Of a stretch of 64,000 nt of DNA, positions 55,739-64,000 are shown one piece after another; within the stretch, counting starts at the first letter, position 1, and each line of letters opens with the position of its first letter. The DNA is taken from positions 16,050,656 through 16,114,655 of the forward strand of contig NC_043959.1 in assembly GCF_902148855.1 (NCBI RefSeq), written 5' to 3'. The notes beneath the pieces were generated by a model. The model made no database searches. It had not been told where the DNA came from and was given only the letters and a program-made list of their open reading frames with translations. This stretch comes from Sphaeramia orbicularis (Eukaryota; Chordata; Actinopteri; Kurtiformes; Apogonidae). A program made the position numbers and the translations under genes.

Positions 55739-55750
<12 letters not shown>
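55640..55750 (+). repeat. Dispersed repeat, copy 2
   Basis: ccttcaaacttggcgcaaat...gatgacatcagcaggatcca, same orientation as copy 1, followed by a (GT)n run at 55738-55776. Confidence 0.6.

Positions 55751-55776
<26 letters not shown>
55738..55776. repeat. (GT)n microsatellite
   Basis: About 18 GT units. Confidence 0.95.
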
Positions 55777-55779
<3 letters not shown>

Positions 55780-56039
55780 CGCATGCCCTTTTGTCATGGT
55801 TTTACCCTTTCTTGTGCTTTTAGCCTTTTTGTGGTTTTACCCCTTTCTCATGGTTTTGAAGTCTATCTCAGCTGAACTCAGATCAGTCTGATCCGTCCTA
55901 ACTCTAGTCTTTATCCTAAAGGGCAGTTGTCTTCGTCCTCTTCATCGCACAGACGGTGTCTCCTCCTGGACTGAGGCAGGAGGTGGTTCCACAGTAGAGG
56001 AGTTGGACAGATGAAGGTTCTAGCTCCCTCCTGTCCTCC

Positions 56040-56125
56040 TGTTGGAGGTTCTATAACCCCCAGGTCTCCTGTTGGAGGTTCTAGAACCCCCAGGTCTCCT
56101 GTTGGAGGTTCTAGAACCCCAGTGC
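56040..56125. repeat. 30-bp tandem repeat, 3 copies
   Basis: Unit cctgttggaggttctagaac ccccaggtct. 56130-57740 shows no recognised gene or element. Confidence 0.9.
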
Positions 56126-57744
56126 ATGTTGATAGTGTAGTGGTCTAGATGGACTGGATGGACCTCAGAGCTCTGTCAGATCAGTGTCTGGACATGAAGG
56201 AGGAGGATCTGAAAGTGTGTCCTGGCAGAGAAGACCACACAGGACAAATATGGTCTGTGGTTCTGCTTCTAGACAGTCCATTCTGGATTAACTGAAGGGT
56301 CTCTCCTTCTCTCCTTCCTCTTTCTTCTCCTCCTCCTGTTCCTTCATGTCAGGTCCGACATCAAAATGTGGTTCAACGAAACTCCAAACTCAGACAGTAG
56401 AACATGAAGGAGAGCCTCAAATACTTTAGGAAGTTTCCTTTGGCAAATCAACGTTCAGCACAAAAAGAACCAGAGCACCGTTCTGCTGTTAGGATGAACA
56501 AGACAAGTTAAAGGAGAAAAAAAAAAAAAAGATTAACTGAACAGACTTTTTAGGTGAAAAGTGAATTCCAGTCTGGATGAAATAAAAGCATGGGTTCATT
56601 TATCTCCATCCCTCTGTGTTTAAATCTGTCTGATTTTAGTCAAATTATGCAGATGAAAAAGACAGTTTTATAAATCTGTTTAATGTGGGAGTTAAAGTCA
56701 TCTGGAACTTTTGGACATTAGGGTTCAGACAGATCCAGTTTTTAAATGGACCATATTTAAGCTCCGTTTTAAACAGTGAGTCCAACTGTTTTCCATCTGT
56801 TGTTGGTTCACATCCCAGAGGGTGAATGAAGGTTAAAGACAGCGTTTAAAACCGATGTTCAGACCAGACTGACTTCAACAGTGGACTTATGGATGGACGG
56901 TCTGTGATGGCCCACATACTGAATCAGTGGATTCAAAACTATTTAAAACACAGTGAAGAATCAGAAAAACACACTGGTTTGGACATAAAAGACATTAAAA
57001 GACAAAACAAAAACATAAATACATGTAGTGTTTGTTTAATTAGAATTACATCCAAAATAATCATAACAGTGGAATCGGATTCAACGAGAAAATCCACATA
57101 AAAAAACAAATCCTTCTGTGGTTTGAACTCATTCATTCATTATAATCGGATCATTTACTCATATGTTCAGGAGTCAAACTGAATCTAACCATCCAACACT
57201 GGAACATATTTAATGTCATAATAAAATAAACCCATAAGACAAAGGGAACACAGATCTGTCCTCCGTCCTGTGTTTAATCCAACCTAAAACTGGTTGAAAC
57301 TTGTTCTGATTGGTCGCTGTTTCCTGTTTCGTCTTTGTGTTAATCCTTCCAACTGTTTGACAAATCACTTCATCTCCTGTTGCCGTTGCTGTGTATTTGC
57401 ATGAGCTGAGCCCATGCTTTGCATTTCACATATTTTCCCTGATGTGTCCTACACAGGCTTTTCCTTTCCGTGTTCACCCCCCCCCCCATCCAGATCTTAT
57501 CCTCCGGCTCTGTCGGCCAAACCCTCAGTCTCTCTCTGTCTCATTATCAAGTGTTAGAAAGTTGCTGAAGTGAGAAATGAGCCTGTGAAGCTCGTTGTCC
57601 TAATTAAACTTTGACATGAAGAGCGACAAGAAGCAACGAAGGGGAAACAATAGCAGACTGTGTCCGAGGACCAGACCGGACCCAGTTCACAACAACAAAG
57701 GCATGTGTTCAACCCCATTCAGCTTCAGCAGACCCAGGTGCAAA

Positions 57745-58590
57745 AACCACCAATGAGCAACACCACAGTCCACCACCATCTATCATGGTCCACCAACATC
57801 TATCACAGTCCACCACCATCTATCACAGTCCACTACATCTATCACAGTCCACCATCATCGATCACAGTCCACCAACATCTATCACAGTCCACTACCATCT
57901 ATCACAGTCTACTACCATCTATCACAGTCCACCACGGTCTATCACAGTCCACTACCATCTATCAAAGTCCATCACTATCTATCACAGTCCACCAAGATCT
58001 ATCACAGTCACAGTCCACCACCATCTATCACAGTCCACCACAATCAATCACAGTCCACCACAATCTATCACAATCCACCATGATCTATCACGGTCCACCA
58101 CAATCTATCACAGTCACAGTCCACCACAATCTATCACGGTTCCACCACGGTCTATCACAGCCCACCACAATCTGTTACAGTCCACCACAATCTATCATGG
58201 TTCCACCATGATCTATCACAGCCCACCACAATCTATCACAGTCCACTACCATCTATTACAGTCCACCACAATCTATCACAGTCCACCAAGATCTATCAAA
58301 GTGACAGTCCACTACCATCTATCAGAGTCCATCACAATCTATCACGGTTCCACCACGATCTATCACAGCCCACCATGATCTATCACAGCCCATCACGATC
58401 CATCACAGCCCATCACAATCTGTCACAGTCCACCACGATCTATCACAGCCCATCACGATCTGTCACGGGTCCACCACGATCTATCATGGTTCCACCGTGA
58501 TCCATCACAGCCCACCACGATCTATCACAGCCCACCACAATCTATCACGGTCCACCATGATCTATCACAGTCCACCACAGTCTAACCTGT
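57745..58590. repeat. 20-bp minisatellite, about 42 copies
   Basis: Unit tctatcacagtccaccacca. Confidence 0.95.
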
Positions 58591-58934
58591 CAATCACCCG
58601 TTTCGGTTGAAATGTTCTGACCCATGGAAGGATCAGAACTGTTTGCTTTGTTAGTACGGTCTGTTTACTGAACTGCTGAAGACTTGATGCAGCGGTCCGA
58701 TTCTCCATCATCAGTAATCAAAAATTAATGAAACTATGGATGAAACAAATATTATAAATCTTATTGTGACGTGACATAAGCTTTATGTGGAAAAACAGAT
58801 GAGACAGTGAATGTGTCCTGGAATCAGAACCAAAGGGGGTGGAGTCAAATATGGCATGGAGGATGTTTGTCCGGTTTAATGTTCAGTAAACGTGCTTTGA
58901 CTTGGACGGTTTTTAGATGTGCTGGGAAGGTAGA

Positions 58935-59080
58935 TGAATCAGTGGCTCTGGTCCTGGTTTTGATCCTGGTTCTGGTTTTGGTCTGGTCCTGGTTCTGGTT
59001 TTGGTTGTGGTCCTGGTTCTGTTTCTGGTCTTGTTTTTGGTCTGGTCGTGGTTCTTGTCTTGGTTCTGGTTTAGGCTGTG
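58935..59080. repeat. ctggttttggtcctggttct repeat upstream of aldh1a3
   Basis: Short GT-rich units, G-rich on the aldh1a3 sense strand, 250 bp above the TATA box; followed by a GGGGTGG-rich block at 59140-59240. Confidence 0.85.
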
Positions 59081-59265
59081 TGTTTGTTGTGCTCATCACT
59101 ACCTGAATGAACCCTGTTATGTGCGAATGATGACAGGCGGAGCTGGGGTAGTGGTGGGGGTGGGGGTGCTGCTGTGGTGGGGGCGGAGCTGGGGTGGTGG
59201 GGGGCGGTGCTGCTATGGTGGGGGTGGAGCTGGGGAGGTTGGAGGGAGGAGGAACTGCATGTTCT

Positions 59266-59273
59266 TATAAAAG
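59266..59273 (+). promoter_or_regulatory. TATA box of aldh1a3
   Basis: TATAAAAG, 60-67 bp before the aldh1a3 start codon, below GGGGTGG/GGGGCGG Sp-type boxes at 59150-59230. Predicts a start near 59297 and a very short 5' UTR. Confidence 0.65.
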
Positions 59274-59332
59274 GCAGTGGAGCAGACAGGAGGGACACAC
59301 CGCTCTCCTGTGGACTGTACTGCTGATCTAGA

Positions 59333-59425
59333 ATGGCCCAGAACGGAACAGCGCAGAACGGCCCCGTTGAAGGAACCGCGTCGGTTCCACAGCCACTCAA
59401 AGTCCAGGACATCAGACACACCAAG
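59333..59425 (+). CDS. aldh1a3: aldh1a3 coding exon 1
   Basis: 93 bp, 31 codons from [17 protein letters not shown] to HTK, donor CCAAG|gtaag. Lies about 60 bp below a TATA box. Confidence 0.9.
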
Positions 59426-61688
59426 GTAAGAGGTTCTCCAGCAGAACCAGGTCCTCACACTAGGACACTTCCAAAGCCTCAGGACTGGACCTCAAACAGC
59501 AGACCTCATCTTAACCCAGTTGAGCCCAGATTAACCCAGTTTATACTAGTTAAACAGAGTTTATACTAGTTTAACACAGTTTAACCAGGTTTAACACAGA
59601 TAACCTGTTTTATATTAGTTTAACTCAGTTTATAACAGTTCAACAGTTTATACTAGTTTAACACAGTTTAACCAGGTTTAATCAGGTTTACACTAGATTA
59701 ACATAGTTTAACTGAGTTTATGTCAATTTAATCCAGTTTAACCAAATTTAACCCAGTTTAACCAAGTTTATACTACTTTAACAGAGTTTAACTGAGTTTA
59801 TGTCAGTTTAACCCAGTTTAACCATATTTAACCCAGTTTAAAAGAGTTTATACTATTTTAACCAAGTTTAACTGAGGTTATACCAGTGTAACTCAGTTTA
59901 TCTGAGTTTAACAGAATTTATACCAGTTTATCAGTTTAACTCAGTTTATACTAGTTTAACTCAGTTTATGTCATTTTAACTCAGTTTATCTGATTTTATG
60001 TCAGAGTAACTCAGTTCAACAGAGTTTATATAAGTTTAACTGGGTTTAACAGAGTTTAAATGATTTTAACTGGGTTTACATGAGTTGACCTTAGTTTAAA
60101 GGGTTTAACATTAGTTTAACATTAGTTAACTGGAGTTACCTGAATATTACATTAGTTTACACTAGTTTACCTGAGTTTACACTAGTTTACACTAGTTGAA
60201 CTGGGTTTAACTGGGTTTAACTGGGCTTACCTGAGTTTACCTGGGTTAACCTGAGTTTACCTGGGTTTACTCTGAACAGATTTTCATCAATAATGAGTGG
60301 CACACGTCCAGCACAGGAAGGACTTTTCCAACGTTCAACCCAGCTACAGGTGTCAAACTGTGTGATGTGGAGGAAGGAGACAAAGTAAGACAAACAGGAT
60401 TATTTATGACTTTATGTCCTCTTAGTGAAAATAAAACAAATCAAAAGATACTTTTATAATCTTTATTGACATAATTAAATGTTGTGGGAGTTTATTTCAT
60501 GTCCAGTAAATGTTCCAGATGTCCCCTAACCCATCGCTCTGCTTGGTTTGTGTCCGGAGGATGACGTGGACCGGGCGGTGGCAGCGGCCAAGGCGGCGCA
60601 GCAGAGAGGCTCGGCCTGGAGGAGGATGGACGCGTCCAGTCGGGGACGTCTGCTGCACAGACTGGCCGACCTGATGGAGAGGGACAGGCTCCTGCTGGCG
60701 GTGGGTCCCCCTCTGTTCACCTCTGTCCACCTCTGTCTCCCTCTGTCCACCTCTGTCCTCCTCTGTCTCCCTCTGTCCACCTCTGTCCTCCTCAGTCCAC
60801 CTCTGTCCACCTCTGTTCACCTCTATCCCCCTCTGTCTCCCTCTGTCCACCTCTGTCCACCTCTGTCCTCCTCAGTCCACCTCTGTCCACCTCTGTTCAC
60901 CTCTATCCCCCTCTGTCTCCCTCTGTCCACCTCTGTCTCCCCTCTGTCCACCTCTGTCTCCCCTCTGTCCCCCTCTGTCCTCCTCTGTCCACCTCTGTCC
61001 CCCTCTGTCCACCTCTGTCTCCCCTCTGTCCACCTCTGTCTCCCTTCTGTCCACCTCTGTCTCCCCTCTGTCCCCCTCTGTCCTCCTCTGTCCACCTCTG
61101 TCCCCCTCTGTCCTCCTCTGTCCCCCTCTGTCCACCTCTGTCCTCCTCAGTCCACCTCTGTCCACCTCTGTTCACCTCTATCCCCCTCTGTCTCCCCTCT
61201 GTCCACCTCTGTCTCCCCTCTGTCCCCCTCTGTCCTCCTCTGTCCACCTCTGTCTCCCCTCTATCCCCCTCTGTCTCCCTCTGTCCCCCTCTGTCTCCCC
61301 TCTGTCCACCTCTGTCTCCCCTCTGTCCCCCTCTGTCCTCCTCTGTCCACCTCTGTCCCCCTCTGTCCACCTCTGTCTCCCCTCTGTCCACCTCTGTCTC
61401 CCTTCTGTCCACCTCTGTCTCCCCTCTGTCCCCCTCTGTCCACCTCTGTCCCCCTCTGTCCTCCTATGTCCCCCTTTGTCCACCTCTGTCCCCTTTCTGC
61501 ACCTGGCCATGGTGTCCACTGTGGTTTGAAGTAACTGATGTCCATCCTGTTTGTCCAGACCCTGGAGACCCTGGACTCAGGGAAACCCTTCCTTCAGTCC
61601 TTCTACGTGGACCTGGACGGAAGCATCAAAACTCTACGATACTACGCAGGCTGGTCCGACAAGGTCCACGGGAAGAGTCTTCCCATCG
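59333..61688 (+). CDS. aldh1a3: ALDH1A3 retinaldehyde dehydrogenase, exons 1-4 (N-terminal part)
   Basis: Exons 59333-59425, 60280-60384, 60560-60700 and 61559-61688 join in frame (469 nt, 156 residues plus one base); the rest lies beyond base 64000. ALDH1A3 (RALDH3) is a cytosolic NAD-dependent enzyme oxidising retinaldehyde to retinoic acid, a patterning signal of the ventral eye. The N-terminal coenzyme-binding-domain start is visible: [80 protein letters not shown]. The Rossmann GSTEVG and catalytic cysteine are not in the window. ALDH1A paralogues are similar; the 1A3 call is strengthened by the asb7 neighbour and by the short variable N-terminus before exon 2. Confidence 0.92.
59510..60270. 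repeat. gtttaaccgagtttatact minisatellite filling aldh1a3 intron 1
   Basis: Irregular 10-20 bp units (agtttaacc, gtttatacta), running to within 10 bp of the exon 2 acceptor. Confidence 0.95.
60280..60384 (+). CDS. aldh1a3: aldh1a3 coding exon 2
   Basis: 105 bp, 35 codons ([11 protein letters not shown] to VEEGDK). Acceptor tctgaacag, donor CAAA|gtaag. Confidence 0.95.
60560..60700 (+). CDS. aldh1a3: aldh1a3 coding exon 3
   Basis: 141 bp, 47 codons ([20 protein letters not shown] and on). The only AG acceptor available is tgtccggag, an unusual GAG. Donor GCG|gtgggt opens straight into the intron 3 minisatellite. Confidence 0.9.
60702..61500. repeat. Roughly 10-bp minisatellite (cacctctgtc) filling aldh1a3 intron 3
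   Basis: Starts two bases after the exon 3 donor. C/T-only over long stretches; reads open in the exon 3 frame for about 278 codons. Confidence 0.95.
61559..61688 (+). CDS. aldh1a3: aldh1a3 coding exon 4
   Basis: 130 bp, acceptor gtttgtccag, donor CCATCG|gtgagt; encodes [13 protein letters not shown] to KSLPI. No exon 5 was recognised in 61689-64000. Confidence 0.95.
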
Positions 61689-62097
61689 GTGAGTCTCTGC
61701 TGGTCCTCAGGATCTGGTCTGGACAAACCTGGACTTGTTTATTACTGGTCATTGTTGGCAGCTGAAGGACACTGTGGTGGTTTTAGAGCAGGACACTGAT
61801 GCAGACATGGATGTCCTACTTGACCTTCAACACCTGAGTGGAAGTCAATCAGATAGACATGAACGCCCACATCCTGTGGGCATGTGATCCACCTGTGAGC
61901 TGCAGTTTGGTGTTCGCCGTCATCGTGTTCCATCCAAACAAATCAAATGAGTCCAAGTTCAGTTTATTCAACAGGAAGAAAATTATGTTAAAGATGAAAA
62001 CAAATGACATTAAATACAAAAGTAGTAGCATGAATCAAAACAAACTTTATTTACATAGAACCACATCAAAACAAAAAGGATCTGGTCTAAACCAGAC

Positions 62098-62512
62098 TCT
62101 GGACAACCCTAAACAACCCTAAACCCTTTAACCCTAAACAACCATAAACCCTGTAACCCTGAACATCCTTAAACCCTAAACCCTTACACAACCTTAAACC
62201 CTTTAACCCTAAACAACCCTAAACCCTTTAACCCTAAACAACCTTAAACAACCCTAAACAACCCTAAACCCTTTAACCCTAAACAACCTTAAACAACCCT
62301 AAACAACCCTAAACCCTTTAACCCTAAACAACCTTAAACAACCCTAAACCCTTTAACCTTAACCCTTAAACAACCCTAAACCCTAAACAACCCAAAACCT
62401 TAAACGCTAACCTCTAAACAAGCTTAAACCCTTGAACCCTAAACAACCCTAAACCTTAAATGCTAACCTCTAAACAACTTTAAACCCTTGAACCCTAAAC
62501 AACCCTAAACCC
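62098..62512. repeat. Telomere-like degenerate array 5 (aaccctaaacaaccct)
   Basis: About 415 bp of ccctttaaccctaaacaacc units in aldh1a3 intron 4. Confidence 0.95.
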
Positions 62513-63365
62513 GTCGTTGATGATTATCGAGTTCACCTGCCGTGGTTCTCCTCCCCTGGCTGTGATTGGTCAGGTCATCTTTAAATGGACCTTCCTTCTC
62601 ACTTGTCTGTCTTTTGTCCAGTCTGTTGTCTGTCCAGTCTGTTGTCTGTCCAGACCTCTCCGTCCCCTCTTGGTTTTCTGACATTGAATTCCAGCTTAGT
62701 TTTAGTTTTGGTTAGGTCACTGTTCATCCCCTTTGTCCTCCCCCCATCCAGTGACTCCCATTTCCCACCTTTTCAGTAACACCCCCCCCCCCCACCCGGG
62801 TAGGTTACTGCCGGCTGACCGGGCCTGGCTCTGGGTGGTATCTGACTAAAACTCTTCCTCCGGTCTGATCCAACAGGTCGACCCGTGGACAAACCCGGTG
62901 GTGGTTCCTGTCCATTAGACACCAGTCAAGTGGTGAAAGACAAAACAAAGGCAGAGATAGTGATCGCTGAAGTGCAACGGTGTGAGGATTAGTGCGAACG
63001 CGAACCCTGGAGGCATTAATCCCACATCCACCCAGAGCGTCTACCTCCAACAGATAGTAGAAGTTCTACTTGGATCTGGAAACACTAGAACCAACCTGTG
63101 GCTGTTCTTCAACTGCATTAGAATGTTTCAATAGCATTTGGGTGTTTTTACATAGAACCTCCTTTGACTAAACTATTCCTGTATAAAAGTACTTGTGGAT
63201 GTTTTGATGTGGAGATGACAGAGGTGAAGCTAAACCTGGGTTTGTGCATTTAGGCTTCACTCCCCATTCTGAGTCTGGCTCCACCCACTGCATTGTGGGT
63301 AAAAACATGGCCATTAGTGATGTTTTCACAGTAGAATTAGTGTGGAGTCTGTTCGGAGGTAATAA

Positions 63366-63660
63366 AGGCAGGTGGTTAGTCCTGTCACCTCACAGCAGGT
63401 GAGGTCATGGCGTTGGGGCGGGGCCTTTCTGGGTGGAGTTTGGTTCTCTTCGGGTTCTCCTACTTTCTGAACAGGTTACCTGCTCAATCTGTCTGCTGTA
63501 GTTGTCAGTGTGACAGTGAGTGGGTGCTGGTCTGTATACGTCAGCCTGTGATGACCTGGTGACATGGTCAGGCTGACCTCGCCTTCACCTGAAGGGAGCT
63601 GGGATAGACTCCGCCCCTCTGACTCTCAGGAGGACTAAGCAGTTCAGAAAATGAATAAAT
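63366..63660 (+). mobile_element. tRNA-derived SINE-like repeat, near full length
   Basis: Follows a common fish repeat from ggtggttagtcctgtcacctcacagcaggt (A-box-like start) through gggttctcctactttctgaa to gggagctgggatagactccg and a-rich tail aaaatgaataaataaa. Lies in aldh1a3 intron 4. Confidence 0.6.
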
Positions 63661-64000
63661 AAAAGATTAATTCACTTGGTTTTCCCCATAGGTATATTCA
63701 GACTCTGCACCTAGCATTAGCATTAGCGCACTAGGAGCAGTGAGCTGCCTTTTGAAGGAGCTCAGGAGAATCAACCTAACATGCTAAGTACTAATGCTAA
63801 TCACCAGTGGTAGGTGTTGTGTGTGAGTGAGTTATCTGTTCAAATGCTTTTTAGGGGATTTTTTTAAAGAATGAACGGGTTCAAACCATGAAGGAGTTCA
63901 TGAATTCCATTTGAATGAACATGACAGAGGAGGGACTTGGAGTTGTTTTCTCCATCTTAGTGCAGTAGAACATGGATGTTTTCAGAGCGTTGTCCTATCT

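Noticed and set aside
60823-61545. Long Arg/Gly/Asp/Thr frames antisense to aldh1a3 intron 3
   Set aside because: Complement of the C/T minisatellite; period about 10 bp, no gene features.
61689-64000. aldh1a3 exon 5
   Set aside because: No frame resembling the conserved PIGVCGAITPWNFP segment was found; it should lie beyond the window.

Overview
This window is vertebrate nuclear DNA, almost certainly from a ray-finned (probably percomorph-like) fish. All protein-coding signal is in short exons with GT/AG borders in consistent phase. The non-coding DNA is packed with teleost-type microsatellites, minisatellites, TIR elements and non-LTR fragments. I could not name the species.

Five genes were recognised from their translated exons. 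Left to right they are adamts17 (minus strand, exons 1-8, 3' part beyond base 1), cers3 (minus, ten coding exons), lins1 (minus, six coding exons), asb7 (plus, three coding exons) and aldh1a3 (plus, exons 1-4, rest beyond base 64000). This is the order I recall for human 15q26.3 (ADAMTS17-CERS3-LINS1-ASB7-ALDH1A3), so synteny independently supports each name. Exon lengths sum to a whole reading frame in every gene complete here: cers3 397 aa, lins1 644 aa, asb7 318 aa.

Layout: 1-14.04 kb adamts17; 14.04-17.15 kb a duplicated block and a large minisatellite; 17.15-27.32 kb cers3; 27.32-32.2 kb repeats, including telomere-like arrays, a TIR element and a non-LTR 3' fragment; 32.2-36.39 kb lins1; 36.39-39.7 kb the divergent lins1/asb7 promoter interval; 39.7-45.3 kb asb7; 45.3-59.3 kb a gene-free, minisatellite-rich interval with two TIR elements; 59.33 kb onward aldh1a3. 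The genes do not form a pathway: secreted metalloprotease, ceramide synthase, Lines-family protein, Cul5 ubiquitin-ligase substrate adaptor and retinaldehyde dehydrogenase.

The most unusual structures are: (1) a 13-copy, mostly 42-bp array at the end of the last asb7 intron, in which every unit carries a branch-point-like CTAAC, a pyrimidine tract and an AG, the last AG being the real acceptor; (2) a roughly 1.3-kb inverted duplication whose arms bracket exactly adamts17 exons 4-6, a geometry that favours exon circularisation; (3) a copy of adamts17 upstream sequence inside its own intron 2; (4) a truncated duplicate of cers3 exon 6 with its acceptor, fused to a minisatellite; (5) a three-unit tandem promoter array with ETS and CRE-like motifs upstream of asb7. 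No retrovirus, LTR element, Polinton, CRISPR array, tRNA or rRNA gene was recognised.
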